From: Ophioderma brevispina
Taxonomy: Eukaryota > Echinodermata > Ophiuroidea > Amphilepidida > Ophiodermatidae
Length of the DNA stretch: 64,000 nt
Direction of reading: 5' to 3'
Assembly: GCA_023653785.1 (NCBI GenBank)
Contig: JAMKCH010043947.1
Span: forward strand, 29,714-93,713
The translations under genes were made by a program, and so were the position numbers. The notes beneath the pieces were generated by a model. The model was not told the DNA's origin. It saw only the letters and a program-made list of their open reading frames with translations, and made no database searches. This document shows positions 10,915 through 22,029 of the stretch, in pieces (the stretch's first letter is position 1; every line of letters starts with the position of its first letter).

Positions 10915-11340
10915 TTTGTGTGTGTGTGTGGGGTGGGGTTCGTGTGTGTGTGTGTGTGTGTGCGTGCGCGCGCGCTGGTGTATAAGGTTTTGATCATGTG
11001 TGCATGATTATGTATGATTATATGAATATATATTTCCGTGTGTGTGTGTGCACGCGCGCGAGTGTGTGTTTGTGTGTGTGTGTACTAGACGTGCCATTTA
11101 CTTTAGGGGACCAAAGAAAACAATCTTTTGGACAATTGTCCTCGGAAGGAAATCTTATGTCCTCGAAAGTTTTACAATGGGTTTTACTCCGTTATGACAA
11201 AAGGCGGTTCTTTTGGTGTCTTCGGAAGTGTATGCTTGTGTTTTGTGTGTGTGTGTGTGTGGTGTGTGTGTGTGTGGAAAGGCGGTTTTTTTTGTGTGCG
11301 TGGAGGTGTGTGCGGGGTGTGTGTGTGGTGTGGTGAGTGT
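10915..11340. repeat. GT/TG-rich low-complexity blocks
   Basis: Three (TG)n-rich blocks (about 10915-10975, 11038-11082 and 11240-11335), partly mixed with GC dinucleotides. They lie 230-650 bp 3' of the receptor stop and could overlap its 3' UTR. All long frames here are repeat-derived. Confidence 0.9.
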
Positions 11341-11341
11341 T

Positions 11342-13057
11342 GGATGTGTGTTTTCAGGGCTATCGTGAAATATAATATAAAAGGTGTGCCGGGTGTTGAT
11401 ATGCGAAATAACTTTGGTTGAATGTGTGAGAGATCAAAAGAGGAAAACTGAGAGAACGAGTGTGGAGCTGTAGATGAAGCAAGTTTATCGATAACAATAT
11501 TGTCTAATAACGTTCTCAAACTAGTATACATAAATTATAGCTGATTGTTTTGAACAGCAGGCGATTTCGAACCGCTATTAAACAACGCTACAATGCATGC
11601 CTATGTAGAAATGAAATTACTAAAGGTATTCACACTGGCCTAGATTAAGCTAGTCTTATACGACAAAAAGTAGAATTTTCCAAATACTTTTCAGCTAAAT
11701 TAGAAGAGCGCGGAAAACTTGGAAGTAAGGAATTCTTTGCAATTGCATATTCATCACTTGACATCGTTGACTTAGGAAATGTCATCTGATATATCTTCAC
11801 TCAGCGCTCTTAGTCTGAGCCAACAAGCGACTCAAAGCAAAGCGTTTTCATCATGTGATTTTGGCCTCGCCGGAAGGAAACCTATCTTCAGCATTGGAGT
11901 TAACAAGAAGAGGTACAACATTCCTTACACTGACGACACAATGCGTGTGTATGCCTCCAGATCTAAATGCATTCATAAGATTGATGACTGGTTCACACCG
12001 TCGCATCATGTTGCGCGGGATACTCCTTGATATTTCAAAGCATACCCTGTCTCTACATGTATACATAAACACACATTTCAAGTCACCGTTATAGGCTGCA
12101 CGCAACTTTTGGTTCTATACTTACCGGACTGTGTACATAATGCTTAGAAAATAGTCTGCGATTATTGACATAATACCTGTAATTGTTGGGCTTGTTGAAA
12201 ATCTGACGATCTAGAACTAGTTTGATAAAGGTTAATTAATCCGATTACTTTAACGTTTTAAGTTTATAAAAGGCCAGAATGTGAAAAAGGCCAGAATGAG
12301 AAAAGAAAATAGGTTCTGTGTAAACATAGCTCGATTCTGGAGTTTAAATGCTGCACGATTGAACAAAACGTACCTGCTTGTGAATTTTTGTACGAAAGGT
12401 ACAAGCACTTGAAACAGAATTGTATTGTATGTTGCAATAGTTAACCGTGTTTTCAACTTGTAATCTGTGTTTTCTGCCGTGTATCAAAAGCTTAATGAAC
12501 ATCAAATGACGCTTCTTTTCAATAGATATTATCACAGTATCAATATTGGAATTTCTGCATATTTTGAACTTATGTACAGGAATGGATGTATATTTAGCAC
12601 AAAGATTATTCTTACTAACCAGTTGAAAATAGAATCACATTTTTTGTGCGTCACAAACGAAAATCACATCCCAATCATTGCATTGGCTGTTGATAATAGA
12701 TTGATTAACAAATATGATGCTCACCCTTGTTGATGTATTTCGAATAATTTTGGCTTTAGCAATACGACATGGCTATTAGCTCACCTTTTATTAATCAGAA
12801 ATGCAAATATAAAACGTTATGTTAAAATCATTTGTAAATGTACATTTCAGAAAGCGGTTTTAAAATTTATTATTTTATTTTGGACATGTTTGATGTCAAA
12901 TCTCATCTCCATTAAGAAACTACATTTTTAACATATTCATTTCGTTTAACGAGTTCATTATTAGATGAAGTCTTGGTGGAATAAGAAAATGCTCCAAAAT
13001 AAAATATGCCCGATATCAAAGAATAACTTCGTACTCCACACCTTCGTATTCATGCTT
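11342..13057. other. no gene seen
   Basis: AT-rich DNA with no recognisable repeat boundary. A 17-bp motif AAGGCCAGAATGTGAAA is duplicated at about 12266-12303. Short frames at 11779-12105 overlap on opposite strands and match nothing I recognise. Confidence 0.5.
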
Positions 13058-13061
13058 TTAA

Positions 13062-13414
13062 ACCTGACTCAGAGATTTCGAAATTAAATTTTCCGTGGAA
13101 TAATTAAAAATAGTCGACTAGAACTAAAGATAGTAACCTAAAATACAAACTTTCAAAGCTTGAGATGAATCGGATTTTTCGTTTTGAAGAAGGAAGCATT
13201 TATGTATAAGTATTACGTGCCATAGGATACTGTATATAACAAAAATTCCGGATCCGGAATTTTATAACAAAGCTGTGATTTTTAAATTGAAGGACTTCGA
13301 TTTGAGCTTTGCTATTTCACACAGTGATTAGTATATGGGCAAGCATTATGTATATGCAAAAAACACGATTTGTTGAAAATTGAGGGCCTTCCTCTGGAAT
13401 CTCTGAGTCAGCCT
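13062..13414 (+). mobile_element. TTAA MITE, CTGACTCAGAGATT family, copy A
   Basis: TTAA at 13058-13061 and 13415-13418 bound a 353-bp unit with termini ACCTGACTCAGAGATTTC and GAATCTCTGAGTCAGCCT (inverted). Near the centre is the palindrome ATTCCGGATCCGGAAT (about 13245-13260). Copies B (14129-14771, inverted) and C (44913-45190) share the block CTAGAACTAAAGATAGT, the AAAGCTTGAGATGAAT block (or its decayed form) and the central palindrome or its derivative. Confidence 0.85.
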
Positions 13415-13418
13415 TTAA

Positions 13419-14124
13419 TTCTAGGCTAGTCTAAACACGGGTTTAGTTGCAACCCTCCTAAGGTTTTCATTAATTGTCCTCAAAGACGTTCAAATTAATG
13501 AGCAAACGGCTTCGGTCTATGCTTATTGTAGGACAATCTTTACGCCCCATCTTTCCCGGGGGTAGGATAGGTCGTCAAAAATGGGGTAGGGGATTGGTAA
13601 GGTGTAACTTCGCTCGTATTGAAATGAAGATGCTGATAGATATAAACATAAAACTTACTAGTTATTCTCTTTCATATCCCTAACATCATTTTCGGAAAAT
13701 GACTACCAACCTGACTTTCACCGCAAAAAAGGAGGTAGCCTTATTTTTCAGGTTAGATCTAGGGGCAATTTCCCCTAAAAACAAGACAGGGGTCCGTTCC
13801 GTGATTTTTGAAAAGTGACAAAAAGTGGCATTAAAGGACGTTAGGGAAATAAAGCTAACAAAAAAAATCCCGTTTCTATACGAATTTCGGCTACAAATTG
13901 AAAATCGGTCTATTTTCAGCAAATATCGGGAAATTTAGAACTTCCTGAGATTATGACGCTCTGATGACGTCACAAAGAGGAACGTTGGGTATGTTTTTTT
14001 TGCATCAATCGAATGAGGACAACAATAAGTATACATTTATGCGACGTTTACTACCATTGGATGTTTCGTTACCGAAATTATAGGGGGAGTTGCAACCCCC
14101 TCAAATAGACGTGTTTGACGAGAG
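13419..14124. mobile_element. piggyBac-like non-autonomous element, diverged copy
   Basis: It lies exactly between the TTAA closing MITE A (13415-13418) and the TTAA opening MITE B (14125-14128). Its ends are TTAATTCTAGGCTAGTCTAA and the inverse of TTAACTCTCGTCAAACACG, with subterminal GTTGCAACCCTCC versus GGGGGTTGCAACTCC. The right half has GGATGTTTCGTTACCGAAAT, matching GGATGTTTTCAGTAACGAAAAT in the 23.3-24.1 kb copy, and TGACGTCA at 13965-13972. No transposase frame is present. Confidence 0.6.
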
Positions 14125-14128
14125 TTAA

Positions 14129-14771
14129 AGGCTGACTCAGAGATTTCCCGAGGATGGCGCTCTCAAGCTTCTAACCAGTGGCGGCGCCGGGGGGGGGGGG
14201 GCAAGGGGGGGGTCACATTTGCCCCAATTTTTTTTCTTGCCCCCCTAGTTTGCCCCCCCCCCCCCCCCCGGCTGAAAGAAAAATAATGGATTTTGGGCAA
14301 AATTCTGCGATTTGGGGCCAAAAATCACCACATTTTGGGAAAAAAATCAGCGATTTTGGGCCAAAATTTGGTTAAATATTTGATACTTTGCCCCCCAGAA
14401 TTTCACTTTTGCCCCCCCCCCCCCCGAATTTCAATTTCCCCCGTTTGCCCCCAGAAAAAGAGGTCTGGCGCCGCCACTGCTTCTAACAAACCGTGTTGTT
14501 CGGCACATATAATGCTTGTCTACATACTAACCACTGTGTGAAATAGCTAAACTCAAATCGATGTTCTTCATAGAGAAAATCGCAACGTTATACTAAAATT
14601 CCGGATCCGGAATTCTTGTTATACACATATACATGAATATTTACTACATCAAAGCAAAACATCCGATTCATCTCACACTTTGGTAATTGAGCATTTAGGT
14701 AACCATCTTTAGTTCTAGTTGATTATTTTTAATTAATGGACAAAACATTTTCGAAGTCTCTGAGTCAACCA
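14129..14771 (-). mobile_element. TTAA MITE, copy B (inverted), split by an hAT insertion
   Basis: TTAA at 14125-14128 and 14772-14775; termini AGGCTGACTCAGAGATTTCC and GAAGTCTCTGAGTCAACCA. Without the 304-bp hAT insert and its 8-bp duplication the unit is 331 bp, close to copy A (353 bp). The central palindrome ATTCCGGATCCGGAAT is at about 14598-14613. Confidence 0.85.
14176..14479. mobile_element. hAT-superfamily MITE, 304 bp, with exact 8-bp target duplication
   Basis: The termini CAGTGGCGGCGCC and GGCGCCGCCACTG are perfect inverted repeats, and the flanking octamer CTTCTAAC is repeated exactly at 14168-14175 and 14480-14487. An 8-bp target duplication and CAGTGG-type ends are the hAT hallmarks. 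The inside is G/C homopolymer with TTTTGGG-type words and has no open transposase frame. It sits inside MITE copy B and is therefore younger than it. Confidence 0.93.
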
Positions 14772-14775
14772 TTAA

Positions 14776-15800
14776 CATTATTATAACTGCATTGCAGATT
14801 TACAGATGAAGAGAAAAATGGACAAAAAACATTAAAAGTATTATGTGATATTGATATTTCAAATCCACTATGCAACTCTTCAACAACCATTCAATAGACA
14901 TGACGTCAAATTCACATTTTAAACGTACCCCATTATCCGCTCCATCAAAGTGCTGTTTTACTAGTGCTGTGTTAACAGCCGATGGAATAAAACACTCCTC
15001 ATGTGTTCAATTGAAAGTAGTTTTTAGATTTCTATTATAGCAATGGATGTGTAATGTAATAAGGCATGAGAAAGCAGGTGGCTCGGCCAGCGGTCATGTT
15101 CTATTTGCGGGGTCAAAAGGGCGAAAAATACGAGACGCAAATATCAATCGCCGGCTATCATCTTCTTTTCTCCTCATGAAACGTTTGATTGATCACATGT
15201 TGGTAAAGCATGACAGTCCAATGGGAACAAAAAAGAAACCGTACAGCATTACGAGCTTCAACATGTCTTAAGAAAGAAAACGAACCGCCAGTGTGCATCA
15301 ATAAAACAAATGTTTAGATTTGAGAAGAAATAACTATGTGAATGCCAATACAAAATCTATATTGCATGTGGAGTAGTAATAAAAACAAAGTGTAGTCTAT
15401 ATCTTTTATTACTTTAAACTGCCTTTGCAGAGAATTGTGTCACATTGTTTATGTTTCAAAGCAAATAACGATGATTTTTATTCCAACGACAAACACAGGG
15501 CTGCACAGCTTCTCATATAATAATACGCATGACAGCTGGCCAACGAGAGAATCACAAAGCCCAATTTATAAATGTTAAAAGACCTCACTCGACCATTATT
15601 TGAGAATACTTAACATACTGATTTGTGATGATATCGTTTAAGCGTATGTTCACAGTGAAATTTACACAAATATCTAAAATTCAGTTTCTAAACAAAACTG
15701 CATGTAAATAAAATTTAGATAAGAAGTGTGGACGATAGCAGTGCCGGTGGCGATAATAACTCTTGTTGAAATTTTAACTACTTAGTTCTCTCTTCTACCA
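14776..15800. other. no gene seen
   Basis: AT-rich unassigned DNA; the 74-codon frame at 15047-15271 has no recognisable features. Confidence 0.45.
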
Positions 15801-15805
15801 ACCCA

Positions 15806-15878
15806 GGCTTGATAGCTCAGTTGGAAGAGTGCCATTCTAGTAATACGGAGGTCGCTGGTTCGAATCCGGCCAAGCGCT
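15806..15878 (+). repeat. tRNA-Thr(AGT)-like sequence, probably a pseudogene or SINE head
   Basis: The D arm GCTCAGTTGGAAGAGT and T arm GCTGGTTCGAATCCGGC are well formed, with standard Pol III box A and box B spacing. The position of the anticodon loop (CTAGTAA) gives AGT, as in tRNA-Thr. The anticodon stem (CCATT/TACGG) and the acceptor stem (only GCTTG/CAAGC pairs, out of register) are defective. A functional tRNA is therefore unlikely; a decayed tRNA or the head of a tRNA-derived SINE is more likely. Confidence 0.6.
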
Positions 15879-15899
15879 GGCTATCTCCAGGGAAATATA

Positions 15900-16535
15900 A
15901 GTAAATATTCAATAACTTGTTATATAGTCAGAGACAAGGCTCAGTTAAGACTGTCAAGGTCTGCGTCATCGTTCAATCAAAAGATGTCCGCACCCATCCT
16001 GCTGGGTTTGTTAGACCCCGCCCGTATACTACGAACGAAGCCCGTCCGAACGTACAATCACGACGAACGCTGCTAAGAGCTTGACATTCCAAGTTTAATT
16101 TGCCCCTCCTGAAATTTTCATGAAAGATTTCTGTATTTGGTTCATTGGGCTGTACTTCACCCGAAATACGTAAAGAGCGTTCCAAGGTATTAGATTTCAC
16201 CATATTCTAGCTTTTTCATAGTCGACGTCGTCAATATTGCTCAAGTGGGATTTTATAATGTTTAAGAAATTAATGTTCTTCGCTGGCGTGTGCCTAACAG
16301 CGTTACTCTGAATATTTAAATCGGACCGTAATAATAAATCACCTACTCTGAAAACAACATAGTCGCCATATTTTACATCATAAATGCAATATTAAACAGA
16401 TTGAGTAATATATGTTTATGGTCCGTTGAAAACGACCGCATTTCATATCGTTGTAATTTACGGCGGCTGCGATTTACTATTCTTAAATTTCAGTAAACAT
16501 TATGAGTTACTCCAGGAAGGGAATGGGGCGCTACT
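15900..16535. other. no gene seen
   Basis: A minus-strand frame of 76 codons at 15973-16203 is slightly GC-richer than its surroundings but resembles no known protein, and the rest is AT-rich. Confidence 0.4.
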
Positions 16536-16542
16536 TACTTAA

Positions 16543-16815
16543 AGGTGCATTTCGTGATCATAATGCATCGTTTTTGGTTTATGGTTCACTAGGTATCTCC
16601 GAGAAAAGTTGTATTTCCAAAATTTCAGGATTCTCATGTTCGTTTGAGTTCTGCTGCAAATTTTTCATCACGCTGCCCCCACTGTGTTTTTTTTCTGTAA
16701 TCGAATTGGCAGGTTAGCACACATACGATCTCGTGCCAACAGTTCAGATGATAAAAAAAATCTTCAACTTTTTTAGGTCATGTCGGGGGACGAGGCTGTG
16801 ATCCCGAATGCCCCT
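16543..16815 (+). mobile_element. TTAA MITE, AGG...family, 273 bp
   Basis: TTAA at 16539-16542 and 16816-16819. Ends are AGGTGCATTTCGTGATCAT and the inverse AGGGGCATTCGGGATCACAG. The inner GGGGACGAGGCTGTGATCC block matches the GACGAGGCTATAGCGATC block near 7690 and, inverted, the copy at 32.08 kb. Confidence 0.8.
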
Positions 16816-16819
16816 TTAA

Positions 16820-17700
16820 AATTATTTTTATGAATTCAGACAGTGAAGTTAATGAATGAATTTGCGGATTATTTTTTGTCCACTTGTTCTTAACGTGTTG
16901 TGAAAAGAACTATTCTTTTTATAATTTAGATAAAAAAAACTTTGGAACGCATACTGGATCCTAATATCCTTTTCAGATACAACACTATTTTTACGGCTTA
17001 AGACCCTCTTCACATCACGCAATCTAACTTTTTTAAGGAATCTGGCTTTTAATTTGAAAAAAAAAATGGCGTGGTTAGATTCACGTTAGATGTACGCCAC
17101 CAATTTAGTATAAGTCCACATGACATGTTCTTGCTCTAATAGAGTCGACTGTAGCAGAGTGGTTGTGCAAATATTATACGTTTATGTAGAATTTATTAAG
17201 TCAGTTCGAAGCACGTTCAGAAATTTGAGGTTATTTTGAAAAAAATGAAAATGACGTATCAATTATAATCCCGCTTAGACTTCTATGCCATTAAAATAAT
17301 AAACGAGTACAACATAATGACCGTGGTTGATTATGAGGGCACTTGAACTTTAAAACTCAATTATTTATAGATGCCGCGTAATATGGTACATGATGTAACC
17401 TTATAACATTTGCGCCAACATGGTCTTTAATGAATCGAGTATGGGGACGAGTGAGCATGGTGTTTTCTTGTGGTATCAGCCTGTTTAAAATGAAACGTCA
17501 ATGCCCCATCTGCAATACTCAGTAATTGTTCAATTTGGACCCCATCATGGGCTGTCAAATAGGTCTCAGATTGAGATCATTATTTTCCAAAACTGCATCG
17601 TGGTTACGTACATTTGTCTATAATACCCGCAAACATTCTGTGTAACGACCACTGCTGGCAAAATGCCTCTCAAACATTTGACGGTTGTGAGTGGTTTTTT
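16820..17700. other. no gene seen
   Basis: AT-rich; no repeat end or long frame recognised. Confidence 0.4.
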
Positions 17701-17706
17701 TTCCTA

Positions 17707-18232
17707 CACTCTAAATTTTGCAACGGATAATGTAGTTGTTTACAAATGGTTGAAGGATTTGTTGAACTCGAATAATGATATGTAGCCAAACGAATTTTGA
17801 ATAAATATGTTATGAAGACTACGAATAAGTCATATTATGTTTTACAAATGACCCATGGTTGCATTTGGGTCAAAAACTGAAGGCACATACCTTTCAGTTC
17901 TTATATATATATATATTATTGAATGTGATAATATATATTCGGGACAACTATGTGTTAGAGACATTAACACATAATTTCCCGAAAATACAAACACATATTA
18001 TTTGTATAAAAGGCTGAAAAAAAGCTGAAAACAGTCTGCGAACAATTTGCTAGCGTTTTCCCGTAATACAATACCTATGGCTACTTTATGGGATATATAA
18101 TGTCATATAAGTGCTGTTTTTAAAACGGATCTATTCAAAGTTGGCTTCATATTGTGATTATTGTCATTAGAGTAAAACAAATGGGTCAACCATTTGTATA
18201 TAACTACATCATCCGTTGCAAAATTTAGAGTG
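17707..18232. mobile_element. long-TIR TA-flanked element, 526 bp
   Basis: The left arm begins CACTCTAAATTTTGCAACGG and the right arm is its inverse (CCGTTGCAAAATTTAGAGTG); TA flanks both sides (17705-17706 and 18233-18234). Pairing continues imperfectly for about 110-120 bp per arm (GTAGTTGTTTACAAATGGTTG against its inverse). No transposase frame. TA target and long arms suggest a Tc1/mariner-type foldback MITE. Confidence 0.85.
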
Positions 18233-18240
18233 TACATGTC

Positions 18241-19090
18241 TAACAATCTCATCATGCCATCTTCCACGTGGTCTACATCGCCTCCTCCAGTGGTTGCCAT
18301 TCTGTTGTAATCTGGTTCCATCTTTCAGCTGTCATCCTTCCTAAATGTCCCGCCCATCTCCATTTGATTCTTTTTGCCATTGCTATTGCATTAGTTGTTT
18401 TATTTTGTTCCCTTATTCATGTGTTTGTTTTATGGTCTCTTCTTGTGAATCCCATCATCGTCCTTTCCATAATTATTTACGTTGTTTGGATTCTCATTTC
18501 CATTTCCTTGCTCAGACAACAGGTTTCACTTCCATATGTGATGGCTGTCAAAACACATTGATTGAAGACATTTTCTTTTCCATTAGAATATCTTTGTATC
18601 TGCTAAAATCTACCCACCCTGCTTTTATTTTCCTTTTGATTTCCTGATTTTGGTTTTCATCTGGCCAGATTTTCTGTTGTTTCAGTGTTTTCCTCACCCT
18701 ATTAAAATCTACTTTCCACTATCTTCTAATTCCTCCGCAGTCTCAGAGATAATAACGATATCATCAGCAAATCGTAGGTGGTTTCTTTACATTGATATTA
18801 ATTTATTTTTCTTCTCAGTTTACTTTCTTAAATATTTCTTCCAGGGCTGCCACAAAGAGATTTGGTGATATTGTATCTCCTTGTCGGACACCCCTTCTGA
18901 TGATATTTGGTTCACTGTCTTCATGGAGTTGTATTGTAGCTTTAGCGTCATTGTATATTCTTTATCAGTCTTGATATAGGTAGTTTCTATACCTTGTTTT
19001 TTTTTCAATGACTGGATGACGGCATTATTTCCACGGAATCAAAGGCTTTCTCGTACTCTCGTAGTATATGTCAGTTAGAATCTTGTAAAA
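18241..19090 (-). pseudogene. RTE-type LINE reverse transcriptase, 3' fragment, frameshifted
   Basis: Read on the minus strand, conserved reverse-transcriptase blocks appear in the right order but in different frames: AFDSV (motif A, about 19035-19060), GVRQGDTISPNLF (motif B, about 18858-18893) and FADDIVIIS (motif C with the catalytic DD, about 18745-18771). Then follow the RTE-like C-terminal blocks AGWVDFSRYKDIL (about 18590-18640), YGSETCCL (about 18515-18545) and TEWQPLEE near 18270. The wording of motif B and the C-terminal blocks is typical of RTE/BovB-clade non-LTR elements. Stops and frameshifts between blocks mean it is dead. Its 3' end abuts the long-TIR element at 18232. Confidence 0.88.
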
Positions 19091-19099
19091 CTCAGGTCA

Positions 19100-19865
19100 C
19101 GATTTATAAACAGACATATTTTAGCTACCTACATTGTTAGGTTTGCTTAAAAATCCTACAAACCAGCACCTTTTCTTGGCCCATTTTCCTTTTATCTGTA
19201 AATTTGAAAGGCCTTCCATCACAAGGCTTTTTAATTAAACTAGAGGTTGAAATTATTGCTTTTATCAAATACTATTTGTTTCATGTATTAAGATGTCGTA
19301 TTCTTAGCTTATATTAAACACAAGGTCTTTTAATATATCACAATGATTGATAGTTATTTTTAGCAATTGTAATTCTTGTCAATCACAAATTCAAACTCAA
19401 AATACTATATTAATCACTACCATTAATAAATCTCTAGGTAACAGTTCTACAATGGCGTAAGTCCATTTGTGCAATTAACTCTGAAAGGAAATGTTATAAG
19501 AGGGATTATCATAAAAATATTTGCAATATTAAAAATGGTAAGTTTCTTCATTAATTAATACAAGATTAATAACCTATAAATACAACTTCAAGGACGAATT
19601 CTTCTAGATTGTGGAGAATAACGATCAGTGTAAAGCCTACTTAATTTTGTATCTTTAGAGAAAACAGTAACAAGGTGCTACATTTTTGTCAAATTTCTAA
19701 TAAAGTAGCCCTTAAAACGGTTTGGACTTAGTGGGCGCTCATTCAGGCCGTGTACCGCCTCTGGTACACATATTTAAGGAGCAAAATTTAATAGTACATA
19801 AGCAATAACAAGTTAATTAGAATAACCATGTAATGCCAGGACAGATTTGCGATAAGAATTGTTTC
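19100..19865. other. no gene seen
   Basis: AT-rich unassigned DNA between the LINE relic and the TTGCCCAA cluster. Confidence 0.4.
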
Positions 19866-19874
19866 TTTCCTTTT

Positions 19875-20045
19875 TGATACTTGGGAAATTTGCCCAATGT
19901 TGAGTAAAATTTGCCCAACTGACAATTTTAGTCTGGCTTTTTGCCCAACATTGAGTAACTTACTGCCCAAATTTTGCCCAACGTTAGGTCAAATTGCCCA
20001 CTAATTTAGACTACTAATATTAGAAATAACGTTGGGCAAACATGA
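19875..20045. repeat. cluster of TTTGCCCAAC(A/G)TT words in both orientations
   Basis: Five to seven variants of TTTGCCCAA(C/T) occur within about 170 bp, most followed by RTTGAGT or RTTAGGT, and one is inverted (AACGTTGGGCAAA, about 20028-20040). The inverted pair would allow the region to fold, as in a small MITE, but no clean ends were found. Confidence 0.6.
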
Positions 20046-20945
20046 CCAACAAAATTTGCAGTGCATTGTGGGCTTGCATGACACACCGGTCTGCGAAAGC
20101 AGATTGAGGAAGCTATGGTGAACTTGTGCGTAACTCTCAGAATTATTTCTCTTATAAACTTACGCTGCAAACTGCGGTCGAGCCAAGCTATAAATGCAGT
20201 AAACATGTATGCTTCCCGGATCTGATATTCTACATCACACCTGTGATGATGAAAACAACATATGCAAGCTCGCTAGAAGTTTATTAAATATAAACGAGCA
20301 ACTAACTGTTGTTCGTTCAATTCCATTGAACGCAAAGGGTAAAGCGTAACCGAGGAGGTCAGTCCAGAGGGGGGCAAAAATGACAAGTTCGTCCCGCCAG
20401 ATGGAAAAAAATTCGTAAGTCGTCTAAGTGATTTAGTCTGATCTTGTCGAAATGTGCGCGTAGCGCGCCAATATTGACGAATTTACTTGAATTTTCCCCA
20501 AAGAAGAGGGATGAAAAATGCATAACACGAGTTTATAAAATGCAGGACACGATTTTCAACAAATTTGTTTTACATTATACTTGTTTTTTGCTTCGACTCC
20601 TTCAAAGCATCACACGAATGCGCTCTGCTTAAAACTTATTTTCATGTTTTATTACAGCATTTGTATTTTTGTTCCAGCTCCAAAACTCCGGTTACTAGCC
20701 GCTTCCATCCGGTTCTTTCCGCTTGGAACCGGCTTATATTGTTTTAAACAATGAAACATGGTTAACAGGCGGTTAAGCCACTCCTAATGGCCCCTGCAAC
20801 TTCGTTGTGCTAGAGATATATAGAAAAATATTATAGCGCCCTCTATCGCGTAATCTCAAAAGCAATCTGCATAAAAATATACTTTAAAGAAAGTTAAGTT
20901 GTCCGGCAATGAAATTTCCGGTGTCAAAATTCTGTCTCCACCATC

Positions 20946-21089
20946 CATCTATCCATCCATCCATCCATCCATCCATCCATCCATCCATCCATCCATCCAT
21001 CCATCCATCCATCCATCCATCCATCCATCCATCCATCCATCCATCCATCCATCCATCCATCCATCCATCCATCCATCCATCCATCCATC
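20946..21089. repeat. (ATCC)n microsatellite, ~36 units
   Basis: Uninterrupted tetranucleotide tract of about 144 bp. It produces (HPSI)n or (MDGW)n frames on the two strands that are not genes. Confidence 0.98.
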
Positions 21090-21479
21090 AACGGTGAACA
21101 ACGATTTGCACATCTCTGGATTTCGCAAAAAAATTCCCTAATATACCCAATATACCATTTTCAGCACAGGACCACGCTTGCAAAAAATCAATCATTTCTT
21201 AAAGTATTAAAACGCGAAGAGAACTTGTTATCATTACTTCGTCTCCGGTTATATAGGATGATTTATGACTGAAAATCAGCTAGATTTTCGAAGGACTTTG
21301 ACATTTAATGGCTCGTCGCGAATTCGGAACGTGTCACAGTCAAATGCTGACTAGCTTGTCGTACTGGCTTCTCTGATTAATCCAATAAGAATAAGAACCA
21401 GGCAGACATATGAAATGTGGTCCTACCAATTTTATCAAGTGCATAAATCATATTTTCTGAAACCCTTCGGACCTGTCCC

Positions 21480-21690
21480 TAGGAACATAGCCCTAACAGA
21501 TATGAGGAGAGTGCTCCTCCGGACTATGAATCCTCGGTACAGAGGTCCACTGCACAACTGCACCTAGGAATGGTAGCCTACTGCAGCATGAATTTTTAGC
21601 CATTTGTATGTGAACGGGACTATATCCCCCACGGACTATAGTGCCGTTACAGCAGTAAAAGAATCAGTGTCCGCGTACTATAGTCTATCT
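21480..21690. repeat. degenerate GGACTATAGTCC-type minisatellite
   Basis: Variants of (C)GGACTAT or ACTATAGT occur at about 21531, 21615, 21637 and 21677 at irregular spacing. The same words recur in the block at 24865-25085. Confidence 0.5.
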
Positions 21691-21774
21691 GTTACGCTAT
21701 TCTAATCACGAATGCAGCTATAAAAGGGGAGGAAAAATCGAAGTAAAACGAGCGTTGTTTCAACCCCTTCCGTG

Positions 21775-21855
21775 TGTAACGGCAGGTCTAGGACTGTCCC
21801 AGTCTAATGAACTTTGTTCGAATCCATGAACCAGGTTCGAATCCTTCTGATGGGG
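21775..21855 (+). repeat. tRNA-like box B sequences, possible SINE fragment
   Basis: Two Pol III box B-like words (TTGTTCGAATCCATG and AGGTTCGAATCCTTC) follow a GACTG-TCC-CAGTC stem. No intact tRNA fold can be drawn. Confidence 0.3.
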
Positions 21856-22029
21856 ATTGTTAGTATATTTTTCTCTGCTATTTTTTATTGCGTAATTGTT
21901 ATTTGACACAGATGAAATGGCTTGGTATAAATACGAACGTTATTAATTGTTAAACGTGCAAAGATGGAAGAAACTGAAGCTTATATCACAATATAACGGC
22001 CTATAAACTCAAGGAAGCATTGTCCATGG

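Noticed and set aside
11000..11531. Cysteine/valine-rich and histidine/threonine-rich frames
   Set aside because: Derived from (TG)n low-complexity DNA.
15973..16203. 76-codon minus-strand frame
   Set aside because: Slightly GC-rich but without any recognisable feature.
18268..18868. Plus-strand hydrophobic frames
   Set aside because: They are antisense shadows of the minus-strand RTE reverse-transcriptase relic.
20884..21141. Frames of (HPSI)n and (MDGW)n repeats
   Set aside because: They are translations of the (ATCC)n microsatellite on both strands.
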